64,000 nucleotides of DNA from Mucilaginibacter pineti (GTDB lineage Bacteria > Bacteroidota > Bacteroidia > Sphingobacteriales > Sphingobacteriaceae): positions 186,001 to 250,000 of the forward strand of contig NZ_FNAI01000004.1 of assembly GCF_900101875.1 (NCBI RefSeq), given 5' to 3'. Below, piece after piece: positions 1 through 8,301 of this stretch. Each line of letters starts with the position of its first letter. The stretch's first letter is position 1. A program made the translations under genes and the position numbers. The notes below the pieces were generated by a model. The model was not told the DNA's origin and did not search any database. It worked only from the letters and a program-made list of their open reading frames with translations.

Positions 1-39
1 GTGTATGTTACCGTGCAGGATTATTTAAAGAAACATTAG
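1..39 (+). CDS. 3' end of an unidentified gene (12 codons)
   Basis: An open frame runs in from the left edge and ends at TAG (37-39), giving the C-terminal residues VYVTVQDYLKKH. Codon choice looks like the neighbours. It converges on the phosphoesterase gene and overlaps its stop by 3-4 bp. Ligase-associated helicases often neighbour pdeM in other genomes, but twelve residues cannot identify this gene. Confidence 0.4.
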   Translation: MYVTVQDYLKKH

Positions 40-701
40 GCAATAGCGATGACCTTATCCTTTAGTACTGCAAATATTTTATCGGTTTGCTGGCTGCGGA
101 TAGCCACCCGCCCGGTAAACTTGCCAAACGAGGGTAAAATGGCCTGTTTGCTGCCAAATGCAAAGCAAGGCAAGGTAATGTTTTGCCTGGCCTTGCCGCT
201 TAAATTTACGCCGGGGTGTATATGCCCGCAAAGCACATAGCCCCCGGCTTTTTGCAAGTCCTCATCGGCAAGTGGATGATGCAGCATCAGGAAAGGAGCG
301 GCCAATAGCTGGTCGTGCAGTTCAATGTTGAGGTTTTGGTAGTGACTGTCGGCAATGATATCGTGGTTACCCTTTATCAGAATAATTTGCAGGGCCGGGA
401 ACTGGCTTCGCCAAAGGATGAACCAATCCCAATCGTTATTCATATCACTATGGAACAGATCGCCCAGGAAAAGAAGTTTTTGGGGATGGTATTCATGGAT
501 CAGATCAGACAGGGTGGCGAGATCGCTTTGCTCCATATCGCGCGGTACGGCAATACCCGCCTTGCGAAAATGGCCCACCTTGCCAAAATGCACATCGGCA
601 ATGATCAGCATTTTTTGTTCAACCCAATAAATAGCTTTCTGAGGGATCAATAAAAGGTTTTGCCCAAGCAATGTAAATGAAGTAGCCGCACCAATCGTCA
701 T
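36..701 (-). CDS. pdeM: PdeM-type metallophosphoesterase, ligase-associated DNA damage response
   Basis: A 221-aa calcineurin-like phosphoesterase. Metal-binding motifs are visible in order: ADVHFGK near residues 35-41 (D36, H38), LGDLFH near 80, KGNHD near 110 and CGHIHPG near 158. Length matches the small bacterial family named ligase-associated endonuclease PdeM, which in many genomes clusters with a DNA ligase, an MBL-fold exonuclease and a DEXH helicase. The ligase and exonuclease are also in this window, but about 55 kb away at 55-58 kb. No signal peptide, so cytoplasmic. The reaction (a Mn-dependent phosphodiesterase or nuclease) is inferred from the family. Confidence 0.85.
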   Translation of the reverse strand: MTIGAATSFTLLGQNLLLIPQKAIYWVEQKMLIIADVHFGKVGHFRKAGIAVPRDMEQSDLATLSDLIHEYHPQKLLFLGDLFHSDMNNDWDWFILWRSQFPALQIILIKGNHDIIADSHYQNLNIELHDQLLAAPFLMLHHPLADEDLQKAGGYVLCGHIHPGVNLSGKARQNITLPCFAFGSKQAILPSFGKFTGRVAIRSQQTDKIFAVLKDKVIAIA

Positions 702-803
702 AGACGGGCAAAGTTAAAAATTATTTTGTGGGGGTGGGGATTGCCGATTCCTAAACTGAGTATCTAATCATTACCTTTAATTACATTTCAACATTTACTG
801 TAA

Positions 804-1454
804 ATGAAAGCATATAATTTCGAATATACCAGGCAGGATATTGGATACCTGTTGTTTGTGTTATCCTTTGCAATAATAGGTTTAGGAATACTTTTATTTA
901 AGAATTTATTTAACGATTTATTACCAGCCGGTTTTGTGATAATATCCCTTATAGCTGCAGGGGTAACATTCTTTTTATTAAACAGACATCGAATTAAAAG
1001 AACAGGAATTGCAAAACTTTCTATGAGCGATTTAACAATCGAACTAAATCAATCGTTGTATATTAATTTTGCCGATCTGAAGTACTACTATATATATGAT
1101 GGAAAAAATGGACCTGCTTTTACCCTGGGGTTTATAAACGGATCCAAATTCAAAATAGCGGCTAACAATAATTTCTGTAATGTCGATCTGATCATGGTGT
1201 TTCTAACTGATTTTCGATCAGCGATAGAAAACTATAACGCGCAAAATAATGCAAACATCATTCGGTTGGAATCTATATGGGCCAGAAAGTACGCCCCGCA
1301 CATTTTAAGTGTATTCACCGTATTAATAATACTCGGGTTTTGTTTTACACGTATGCCTGTTTTGATACTGCCAATAAGTTTTAGTGCATCCCTGCTTGTA
1401 GGCTGGATTAGGTATTTTCAATTGAAAAGCAAAAATAAGCTTGTTGATTTTTGA
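804..1454 (+). CDS. Unknown four-helix membrane protein
   Basis: 216 aa. Two hydrophobic helices near the N-terminus (about 14-34 and 39-59), a soluble middle of about 100 residues rich in beta-prone stretches, then two more helices (about 166-183 and 185-203). The 2 TM - soluble - 2 TM layout with a middle that reads like a PH-type fold is seen in bacterial PH-domain membrane proteins, but I cannot assign the family. ATG start, preceded by an AT-rich leader. The gene is more AT-rich than its neighbours and lies in the same AT-rich patch as the next two features, so recent acquisition is possible. Confidence 0.6.
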   Translation: MKAYNFEYTRQDIGYLLFVLSFAIIGLGILLFKNLFNDLLPAGFVIISLIAAGVTFFLLNRHRIKRTGIAKLSMSDLTIELNQSLYINFADLKYYYIYDGKNGPAFTLGFINGSKFKIAANNNFCNVDLIMVFLTDFRSAIENYNAQNNANIIRLESIWARKYAPHILSVFTVLIILGFCFTRMPVLILPISFSASLLVGWIRYFQLKSKNKLVDF

Positions 1455-1562
1455 TTGTGAGGATCAGATATTTTCGCTTGCTTACCAAGAAATTATGGCA
1501 ACTTTAATTTACAATACGACAGCTGAAGCATACGCGGCACGCGTGCGCCAGCGAAGGTGAAA

Positions 1563-1979
1563 TTACATGATTTGAATCCACATGATGGAACCCAGCAAAA
1601 GTGGAATCAAAAACAGCAGGCCAATTGAAGTAGCTTTAATTATTAATCGCCTTTTTGGAGAATAATTTTTCAAATATATCTCAGATAACATAAGATGCTT
1701 TTCACTGTCAAAAAAATAGAACTTAATTAAAAAGAAAACTCCAAAGCCTAGTATACTGAAAATAATGAGAAATACACTCTCTGGTAAACTATCTTTATTA
1801 ATCAAATCTCCTGCAATAACTTTTGCAAACATTGCACCAGAAATAGCTACAAATAATGCAATCGCAAAAGACGTCTGAAACCATGGAACTACCTGTCTTC
1901 CTCTTTCTTTCATTGCGCAAAAGTGGGTATAAATACTTGTTAAAAATAAATCAATAATTTTCATATTATTTCTCTTCAT
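1563..1979 (-). CDS. Unknown three-helix membrane protein, possible orphan immunity protein
   Basis: 138 aa with three hydrophobic segments (about 30-57, 67-90 and 116-138). An alternative start is Met6. No family recognised. It lies immediately downstream, on the same strand, of a decayed fragment that looks like the C-terminal region of a polymorphic toxin (1995-2392). In such loci the gene directly after the toxin usually encodes the immunity protein, often a small membrane protein. That role is inferred from position and size only. Base composition is AT-rich relative to the flanking metabolic genes. Confidence 0.5.
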   Translation of the reverse strand: MKRNNMKIIDLFLTSIYTHFCAMKERGRQVVPWFQTSFAIALFVAISGAMFAKVIAGDLINKDSLPESVFLIIFSILGFGVFFLIKFYFFDSEKHLMLSEIYLKNYSPKRRLIIKATSIGLLFLIPLLLGSIMWIQIM

Positions 1980-1994
1980 TATAATGATCTCTAA

Positions 1995-2392
1995 TCAAAT
2001 CTGTTCCTGTTGTGAGCACAGCGTATCCACAAGTACCTCGGGGGCAAATAGTGCAACACCAATTGTCCCTAAACCTTCTACGAGGTCAAACCAATAATGC
2101 TTAAAATCCGTTATCCCTTGATAAATCTTATGTCCAGTTGAAATCGAGCAGCAACAGTAATCAGAGCGCATAAGCCCGAAACTTTATCCAAACCTAATAT
2201 TTTGGTATCATCTTTAGCTATCGAGTAAGCAAATTTCTGTGCTCCTTGTAAAAACCCATCTGTTGCTGTCATACTCATATCGATGGCTCCGTTAAGATCT
2301 AAAAGCTCATTCAATCCCTTTTTTTCTGCTTTATTGAAAAGTATTGCCGATTTAGTGGCGTTAAATTAGTTATATGCTGCCCGGACCACTGC
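1995..2392 (-). pseudogene. Frameshifted remnant resembling a polymorphic-toxin (Rhs-like) C-terminal region
   Basis: From 2392 downward one frame stays open to 2111 and reads HITNLTPLNRQYFFNKAEKK, continuing through NELLDLNGAIDMSMTATDG to a stop. Around 2125-2140 a sensible continuation appears in another frame, KIYQGITDFKHYWFDLVEGL then GTIGVALFAPEVLVD, ending at TGA 1995-1997. Joining the two gives about 130 residues of glycine- and alanine-rich, weakly hydrophobic sequence of the sort found before toxin domains in Rhs proteins. There is no start codon with a ribosome site, and the upstream stop at 2393-2395 truncates it. I read it as a decayed 3' fragment; the family link is a judgement from composition. 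Confidence 0.4.
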
Positions 2393-2394
2393 TA

Positions 2395-2732
2395 GGAGCG
2401 ATTGTAACAATGGTGTTTTCTAACCCGCGCGGGGTTAGCATAGCGTAACCCGTGTGAAAGCATGTATTAAGCTTCCAGCTTAACCATACGCCGGCTGAAA
2501 GCCGACACCATGCCAAGTCACGGGCTGGAAAGCCCGCGCCAGTAAAAGGTAAGAACCTCTCAATGCGCCGTAGGTGCTACGTGTTTGTAGAAACTATAAT
2601 CAAAATCCGTTTTGCGCCGTAGGTGCTACCCCTCACAAACCGAACACCAAGTGCCCGGATAACAATCATTATTGCACATTCCATATTATCCCGCCTTTCT
2701 TATTACTTTTACAATAACCAATAAGGTTATAC
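2395..2732. repeat. Gene-free stretch made of dispersed repeats
   Basis: No gene. It holds a GC-rich inverted block of alternating 'ggctgaaagcc' and 'cgggctggaaagcccg' words (about 2485-2540), whose relatives occur near 12190-12235 and 40530-40575. It also holds two copies of GCGCCGTAGGTGCTAC (near 2561 and 2614), a word seen again near 40071. These look like intergenic dispersed repeats of this genome. Confidence 0.7.
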
Positions 2733-3152
2733 ATGAGTAATACCTTTAACCGCCCCATACGCGTATTAGTTGCCAAAGTAGGGCTCGACGGGCACGACCG
2801 CGGCGCACGTATCATTGCTACCTCGCTGCGAGACGCCGGCATGGAAGTAATTTATACCGGCCTGCGCCAAACGCCCGAAATGGTGGTGAACACCGCCCTG
2901 CAGGAAGATGTGGATGCCATTGGCATATCCATACTCTCGGGTGCGCACATGACCGTTTTCCCCAAGATCATTAAACTCATTAAAGAAAAACAGATGGACG
3001 ATGTACTGCTTACCGGCGGCGGCATCATTCCCAATGAAGATATGCTGGCCCTCAAAGCACAAGGCGTGGGCGAGCTTTTCCCGCCCGGTACCAGCACGCA
3101 GGATATTGTTAAATACATTACCGGCTGGGTGCATGAGCACCGTAACTTTTAA
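2733..3152 (+). CDS. Stand-alone cobalamin-binding subunit of an acyl-CoA mutase
   Basis: 139 aa, a single Rossmann-like B12-binding domain. The DxHxxG motif is present as DGHDRG (D19, H21 as lower axial ligand, G24), followed by the SILSG and TGGGI segments typical of methylmalonyl-CoA mutase C-terminal domains. Long mutases carry this as their last 130 residues; here it is a separate protein, as in split mutases such as 2-hydroxyisobutyryl-CoA mutase or archaeal methylmalonyl-CoA mutase. No catalytic large subunit is in the window. The next gene, 11 bp downstream, is an enoyl-CoA hydratase, suggesting shared expression in branched or odd-chain acyl-CoA metabolism. Confidence 0.85.
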   Translation: MSNTFNRPIRVLVAKVGLDGHDRGARIIATSLRDAGMEVIYTGLRQTPEMVVNTALQEDVDAIGISILSGAHMTVFPKIIKLIKEKQMDDVLLTGGGIIPNEDMLALKAQGVGELFPPGTSTQDIVKYITGWVHEHRNF

Positions 3153-3163
3153 TAGCTTAACCT

Positions 3164-3946
3164 ATGGAATACCCAAATTTACTGATAGCCACCACAGGCC
3201 GCATACAAACCATTACCATAAACCGCGAAAGCAAGCTTAACGCCCTCAACAAAGCTACCCTTGCCGAGCTGCACACCGCCTTTACCCATGCTTTTAATGA
3301 TGCGCAGGTTGGCGGTATTATTTTAACCGGCGCGGGACCAAAAGCATTTGTGGCCGGGGCTGATATCGGCGAGTTTGCGGGTTTGGATGCAGAAGCCGGC
3401 ACTGCCCTGGCCCGCGATAACCAGGCAAACGTTTTTAACCTGATAGCCAATGGCAGCAAACCGGTACTGGCCGCCGTAAATGGTTTTGCACTGGGCGGCG
3501 GGTTGGAACTGGCGATGGCCTGCCACATCCGCATAGCATCTGACAATGCCAAAATGGGTTTGCCCGAAACTACGCTTGGTCTTATACCCGGCTACGGCGG
3601 TACCCAGCGGTTAACCCAACTGGTTGGCAAAGGCAAGGCATTGGAAATCATCCTGACTGCAGATATGGTTACAGCTGCCGACGCCCTGCAATTTGGCCTT
3701 GTTACCAATGTTACCAGTCCTGACAACTTGCTGGCAGTTGCCGAAGCGACGATTACAAAAATAATACAGCGTGCGCCGCTGGCATTAGCTGCCGCCATCC
3801 GCTCGGTTAATGCGGGCTTAACAGATGGTATTAACGGTTACGAAACCGAAATAAGGGAATTTGGCAAATGTTTCGGCACCCAGGATTTTAAGGAAGGTGT
3901 TGCTGCCTTTTTAGAGAAACGCAAGGCAGATTTCAAGGGCGAGTAA
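3164..3946 (+). CDS. Enoyl-CoA hydratase (crotonase family)
   Basis: 260 aa, full crotonase length. The oxyanion-hole segment FVAGADIGEF (about 62-71) and GGGLELAMAC (111-120) are intact. Both hydratase glutamates are present, E115 and E135 (in LPETTLGLIPGYGGTQR), which favours a true trans-2-enoyl-CoA hydratase over an isomerase or decarboxylase. It follows the B12-binding subunit with an 11-bp gap, so the two are probably one operon. Cytoplasmic. Chain-length specificity cannot be read from sequence. Confidence 0.9.
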   Translation: MEYPNLLIATTGRIQTITINRESKLNALNKATLAELHTAFTHAFNDAQVGGIILTGAGPKAFVAGADIGEFAGLDAEAGTALARDNQANVFNLIANGSKPVLAAVNGFALGGGLELAMACHIRIASDNAKMGLPETTLGLIPGYGGTQRLTQLVGKGKALEIILTADMVTAADALQFGLVTNVTSPDNLLAVAEATITKIIQRAPLALAAAIRSVNAGLTDGINGYETEIREFGKCFGTQDFKEGVAAFLEKRKADFKGE

Positions 3947-3954
3947 TATATTCA

Positions 3955-4215
3955 GTTAATATTATTAGTGTTAGGGATAGCAGCGGATACCGGCCCGTGG
4001 CTAAGGCCATGTGCAGTATGAGCGGATAGCCCGGGCCGCAGGCAACACCCAAAGTATTTGAATGAATTGGGAAGTTGCTTTGTAATTACCTGAAAATATT
4101 GTGGGGTCAAGCATATATGAGGCCTCACCTAAATCCTCTCCAAAGGAGAGGACTTTAATAGCTAAGCATGTGTTTTTAAGTTCTACTCCTTTGGAGAAGG
4201 GTTGGGATGAGGCTA
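3955..4215. repeat. Dispersed repeats downstream of the enoyl-CoA hydratase
   Basis: The gene-free stretch 3947-4529 begins with a palindromic block built on 'gcggata' and 'cccgggccgcagg' words (about 3974-4045). It is followed by the dispersed repeat 'cctcacctaaatcctctcc' facing its inverse 'ctcctttggagaagggttgg' (4122-4213). The same repeat occurs near 24945, 25240, 29698, 29815, 50345, 50430, 56925 and 57000. Open frames across it (4001-4334 both strands) are repeat read-through. The remaining 4320-4529 is the AT-rich leader of the next gene. Confidence 0.75.
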
Positions 4216-4529
4216 AAAGCACCCGATTGTTAACACCCAACCCGGCCCAATTAACAAACTTTTGCCCCACCAAACCCAATTCACGCAGAAAACCCAATTT
4301 CAACAGGCAAAACCCTATGTTAAGCCAATGTTAATTCTGACAAATAAAAAGCAAATATTACCCTATTTTACACTCGGCTGACCAAAATACCAATCGGGTC
4401 AAAAATTAAAATACTATTAATCAATCGATTAAATGAACATGACTTTTGGATGAAAAATCATATATGATTTCATGCTTTAATTTGCTCTGTGTTTAAAACA
4501 AAAACATATATCAAAAACACACAATTGTT

Positions 4530-5123
4530 ATGAAAAATTCATTTAAAATCTCAGCCCTTATCGTTGCTTTCGCTGGTTTAGCATTTAGCGCAAAAGCACA
4601 AACAACAACTACTACTACCACTACTACATCAACAACTACTCCAGGCGGCATCCGTTACAGCATTGGTGTTGATGCAGGTATTCCTACAGGTAATTTCAAA
4701 AATGGTTACAAATGGAACATAGGCGGTTCATTACAGGCAGATATCCCGGTTGCAAGCCAGTTATTTGTTACTGTTAACGCTGGTTACAACAACATTTTTG
4801 GTAAAAAAGATGTAGCAGGTACAGGTGTAAATGTTCCAAACGTACAATTATTGCCAGTTAAAGCAGGTTTAAAATACTTCGTAATACCTAACTTTTATGT
4901 ACAGGGCGAAGCAGGTGCAGCATTTTTGCTAAACAAATCTGATTTCTATAACGACAAATCAACTGCGTTTGTTTACGCTCCGCAAATTGGTGTTCAGTTC
5001 CCTGTAAGCGCAAGCAGCTTTATTGATGCAGGTGTTCGTTATGAGGCTACTACCAAATACAGCAGCAACTTTGATGGCAGTAAAGTAAACTTTGTAGGCA
5101 TTCGTGTAGCATACGGGTTTTAA
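4530..5123 (+). CDS. Outer-membrane beta-barrel protein
   Basis: 197 aa. A signal peptide of about 23 residues ends in AKAQ, followed by a low-complexity threonine tract and then alternating aromatic/small strands (YSIGVDAGIPTGNF, SLQADIPVASQLFVTVNAGY, LKYFVIPNFYVQGEAGAAF) with a terminal VGIRVAYGF. The last residue is aromatic, the usual BamA signal, so this is an eight-strand-type barrel of the Bacteroidota 'outer membrane beta-barrel' superfamily. The threonine tract is encoded by near-perfect ACT/ACA repeats and may vary in length. Expressed alone, with a strong terminator right after it. Function unknown. Confidence 0.85.
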   Translation: MKNSFKISALIVAFAGLAFSAKAQTTTTTTTTTSTTTPGGIRYSIGVDAGIPTGNFKNGYKWNIGGSLQADIPVASQLFVTVNAGYNNIFGKKDVAGTGVNVPNVQLLPVKAGLKYFVIPNFYVQGEAGAAFLLNKSDFYNDKSTAFVYAPQIGVQFPVSASSFIDAGVRYEATTKYSSNFDGSKVNFVGIRVAYGF

Positions 5124-5142
5124 TATATGACCCTACTTATAC

Positions 5143-5188
5143 CTATAAATAAAAAGGGCGGCCAATCGGTCGCCCTTTTTATTTATAG
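5143..5188 (+). terminator. Strong intrinsic terminator, 18-bp perfect stem
   Basis: Arms 5143-5160 and 5171-5188 are perfectly complementary (core AAAAAGGGCG / CGCCCTTTTT) around a 10-nt loop. A T-rich tail exists in both directions. It lies 20 bp after the beta-barrel gene and upstream of the response regulator. Confidence 0.9.
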
Positions 5189-5298
5189 CCTATTTTAAGG
5201 CGTGTGAACAACAATTTAAACAAAATCTCCTCAAATTAGCGACAATCTTTGTACCTTAAGCCCTTTAATACATTTACCAATCACCTGTAATTGCTGAT

Positions 5299-6729
5299 AT
5301 GAAAAAAATCCTCATCATTGATGATGAAGTTAATGTAGCCATATTGCTATCAAAGTTTTTAATACGCAATGGCTTTGATGTAAGTACCGCATCAAGCGGC
5401 ACAAGCGGTATGGAAGCCCTTAAAAATGGCGAGTTTAACCTTGTTTTATGCGATTTTAGATTAGAAGATACTGACGGGCGCGAGATGCTGAGGAATATAA
5501 AAACTCAATATCCAAAAACCGGGGTAATTATTATAACAGGCTACTCGGATATAAAAATGGCCGTGGAACTCATTAAAATGGGCGCTTACGACTACATCAC
5601 CAAGCCCCTATATCCCGACGAAATATTAAACACCATTAACAAAGCTTTTGAAACCCACCATGCGCTGGTTGAGGATGCCGATAGCCCCGCTGTTATTGCT
5701 GATAAATCAAAAAGTAAAGAAAACAAAAAACAGGTATACGCCAGTGAATTTGTTGCCGGCAGCAGCCGGGCGTCAAAAGAACTGGTAAGGCAAATTGAAC
5801 TGGTAGCCCCTACCAACTACAGCGTTATAATTTTAGGCGAAAGCGGTACCGGTAAAGAGTCGGTAGCTAAAAGCATCCACCTCAACAGTCCGCGCCATAA
5901 CCAGCCTTTTATAGCTATGGATTGCGGTTCGTTAACCAAAGAGCTTGCTGCAAGCGAGTTTTTCGGGCATGAAAAGGGTTCTTTTACCGGCGCTTTATAT
6001 ACCAAAATCGGTCACTTTGAAATGGCCAACGGCGGCACCTTGTTTTTAGATGAGGTAGGTAACCTATCCTACGAAATTCAGGCAGCCCTGCTGCGCACCG
6101 TACAGGAGCGCAAGGTTAAAAGAATTGGCAGCACCAAGGAGATAGACCTGGATGTACGCATTATAATTGCCACCAATGAAAGCCTGCAAGATGGCATCCT
6201 TAAAGGAAAATTCAGGGAAGATCTGTACCATCGCTTTAACGAGTTTACCATATACATGCCGCCGCTGCGCGATCGTGGAAACGATATTATGCTGCTGGCC
6301 GAGCATTTTTTAAAAATTGCCAATACCGAACTGGGCCGTAACGTAACCACGTTTTCGCAGGAGGTTATTGATTGCTTTATGCACTACAGGTGGCAAGGCA
6401 ACATCCGCGAGCTTAAAAACGTGATAAGACGTGCAGCTTTACTGGCCGAAGATAACGAGATAACCATGAAGGCCTTACCGCTGGAGATCTCTAACTTTAA
6501 AACGCCTGTATTTGAGCAGCAATCATCATCGTCATACACACAAACCAACGATGTACCTGAGGTGAAGGAAAACAGGCATGATCTTAAAAACGCCGCCCTT
6601 GAAGCCGAGTATGAAACTATTATTAAGGTTTTAAGAGAGGTGAACTTTAACAAAACAAAAGCCGCCGAGATCCTGAACATCGACAGGAAGACGTTATACA
6701 ATAAAATGAAGGCCATAAACCTTAAATAA
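5299..6729 (+). CDS. NtrC-family sigma-54-dependent response regulator
   Basis: 476 aa with three domains. Receiver domain 1-120: acidic pocket D8/D9, phospho-acceptor D52, T80, K102. AAA+ domain about 150-390: Walker A GESGTGKE (about 180-187), FLDEVGN Walker B, and an arginine-finger region. C-terminal Fis-type helix-turn-helix about 435-474. The sigma-54 contact loop reads GSFTGA (227-232) rather than the canonical GAFTGA. It should activate sigma-54 promoters when phosphorylated. No histidine kinase is adjacent; instead a 68-aa protein with only a histidine-kinase-like dimerisation helix follows after 1 bp. Confidence 0.93.
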   Translation: MKKILIIDDEVNVAILLSKFLIRNGFDVSTASSGTSGMEALKNGEFNLVLCDFRLEDTDGREMLRNIKTQYPKTGVIIITGYSDIKMAVELIKMGAYDYITKPLYPDEILNTINKAFETHHALVEDADSPAVIADKSKSKENKKQVYASEFVAGSSRASKELVRQIELVAPTNYSVIILGESGTGKESVAKSIHLNSPRHNQPFIAMDCGSLTKELAASEFFGHEKGSFTGALYTKIGHFEMANGGTLFLDEVGNLSYEIQAALLRTVQERKVKRIGSTKEIDLDVRIIIATNESLQDGILKGKFREDLYHRFNEFTIYMPPLRDRGNDIMLLAEHFLKIANTELGRNVTTFSQEVIDCFMHYRWQGNIRELKNVIRRAALLAEDNEITMKALPLEISNFKTPVFEQQSSSSYTQTNDVPEVKENRHDLKNAALEAEYETIIKVLREVNFNKTKAAEILNIDRKTLYNKMKAINLK

Positions 6730-6730
6730 A

Positions 6731-6937
6731 ATGGAACAGTTGCAAGAGGAAAAGAACGGTGACGAGGAATTGCGCAAATTAAAGCATGATATTAAAAATC
6801 AGCTTTCAAACATCCATTTGGCATTGGAACAGTTGCGGTATGAAATTCCAAATCCTAATACCGATTGCTTGTTTTATATGGATACCATCTCCATAAGTTC
6901 GCACAGGATAAATACCCTGCTTAAAGAAACCGATTAG
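6731..6937 (+). CDS. Small DHp-like (HisKA-type) protein without a kinase ATPase domain
   Basis: 68 aa. The segment LRKLKHDIKNQLSNIHLALE (residues 14-33) closely resembles the H-box of sensor histidine kinases (HD-I/L-KNxL), with H19 in the phospho-acceptor position. A second helix (about 47-66, ISISSHRINTLLKE) completes a plausible helical hairpin. There is no N-, G1- or G2-box, so it cannot bind ATP like a kinase. Its ATG lies 1 bp after the regulator's stop, and a terminator follows, so the two form one transcription unit. Possible roles are a phosphotransfer protein, a phosphatase-like partner, or an antagonist of the regulator. All three are inference. Confidence 0.75.
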   Translation: MEQLQEEKNGDEELRKLKHDIKNQLSNIHLALEQLRYEIPNPNTDCLFYMDTISISSHRINTLLKETD

Positions 6938-6964
6938 GCTTTTTTACAGCATATAATGTTTACC

Positions 6965-6990
6965 AAACGCCAAAACTTTTTGGCGTTTTT
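6965..6990 (+). terminator. Intrinsic terminator of the response-regulator operon
   Basis: Arms AAACGCCAAAA (6965-6975) and TTTTGGCGTTT (6978-6988), followed by further T residues. It closes the two-gene unit of regulator and DHp-like protein. Confidence 0.85.
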
Positions 6991-7103
6991 TTGTTTATTG
7001 TAACAAAGGCGAATTATGGGCGACTAATGTAAGAACATGCCATAGTTCCTTGGTATTCATATTGATGCAGCTATTTATTATTGACCGTATTTACTAACCC
7101 TTC

Positions 7104-8147
7104 ATGTCTATTTTTAATTACAAGCAGCGCAACAACATTATCCTGGTAAGCATTATTGTGCTGGGCTGTTTTTTGCTTTATGCCATAAGCGGCCTGTTCA
7201 GCTCTATACTGGGGGCTATTGTGCTGTTCACTATTTTTAGGCCGCTGTATATTAACCTGGCCGAAAAACGGGGCTGGAACAAACCGGCAGTGGCGTTACT
7301 CATCATATTTACATCGCTCATAGTTATCGTTATACCCTTCCTTATCCTGAGTATAATGGTGGTTGGTAAAATATCCAGTATAAATATCAGTCAGCTGCCT
7401 ATTGACCAATGGACCTCAAAAATAGATGCCTTTGCCGCAGCTAATCTTAACCAGCCGCACTTTGCCGAGGATACCTTGCAAAAGCTGGGCAATATTGCTA
7501 CCGGCTTGTTCCCATCTATATTAAGCAGTGCTGCCAGCATCATATTAACATTACTGGTGCTGTATTTTCTGCTTTATTTTATGCTTACGCAGATGCGGGA
7601 GTTTGAGGCGGGCATGTTAAAGTACGCCCCGTTCAGAGAACAGCACGCTTTAAAGTTTGCGCAGGCCCTGCGCGATTCTACCTACTCAAATGTGTTGGGC
7701 CAGGGTATAATAGCGCTTATCCAGGGAATATTGCTGGCCAACGGGTTCTGGATCTTTGGCATCGGCGACCCGATATTCTGGGGGGTTATAGCCATCTTTA
7801 TTTCGTTTTTACCGGTTGTTGGGGCGCCAACGCTTTGCATCCCCGCAAGTATTATACTTTTTGCACAAGGCCATAACTGGCAGGGCGTATTACTACTGGC
7901 CTACGGCCTATTGTTTATCGGCAATGTAGATAACGCCATAAGGATGATCATCAACAAGCGCATTGCCAACACCCACCCTATTATATCTATTATAGGTGTG
8001 TTTATAGGTTTGCCGCTATTTGGCATATTAGGCCTGGTTTTCGGACCGGTACTTTTATCGTACTTTTTGCTGCTGCTTGAAATTTATGAAACCAACCGCA
8101 TGGCGGCCGACAGGCTTGAAAGGATAAAGTTAGGGCCAGAAAACTGA
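7104..8147 (+). CDS. AI-2E family transporter
   Basis: 347 aa of mostly hydrophobic sequence with about seven to eight membrane helices. The pattern matches the AI-2E/TqsA/PerM family: two N-terminal helices, a soluble segment around 85-135, a helix near 145-165 (SIILTLLVLYFLLYFML), and a C-terminal half containing GVIAIFISFLPVVGAPTLCIPA and GLVFGPVLLSYF. Inner membrane. Substrates differ between family members (AI-2 export, Na/H exchange), so the family name says little about function. Stands alone after a terminator and before the YtxH operon. Confidence 0.88.
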   Translation: MSIFNYKQRNNIILVSIIVLGCFLLYAISGLFSSILGAIVLFTIFRPLYINLAEKRGWNKPAVALLIIFTSLIVIVIPFLILSIMVVGKISSINISQLPIDQWTSKIDAFAAANLNQPHFAEDTLQKLGNIATGLFPSILSSAASIILTLLVLYFLLYFMLTQMREFEAGMLKYAPFREQHALKFAQALRDSTYSNVLGQGIIALIQGILLANGFWIFGIGDPIFWGVIAIFISFLPVVGAPTLCIPASIILFAQGHNWQGVLLLAYGLLFIGNVDNAIRMIINKRIANTHPIISIIGVFIGLPLFGILGLVFGPVLLSYFLLLLEIYETNRMAADRLERIKLGPEN

Positions 8148-8301
8148 CAATGCCTGCATACTTTTGTGAACACACGAACGCGTACAATAACAACATAAAA
8201 AACTATTTATACAGAAATTACAATCAAATAGCGTAATTGATGATATTTGGCAGGATATTTACTCTTAAACAAACAATTGTTCAACTTAAAATTATATTAC
8301 A

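Noticed and set aside
2395..2732. B12 riboswitch ahead of the cobalamin-binding subunit
   Set aside because: The upstream block is dispersed repeats; no B12-box like GCCACTG was seen, and such riboswitches normally precede transport or synthesis genes.
4001..4334. Open frames on both strands after the enoyl-CoA hydratase gene
   Set aside because: Encoded by the dispersed 'cctcacctaaatcc' repeat and a GC-rich palindrome.
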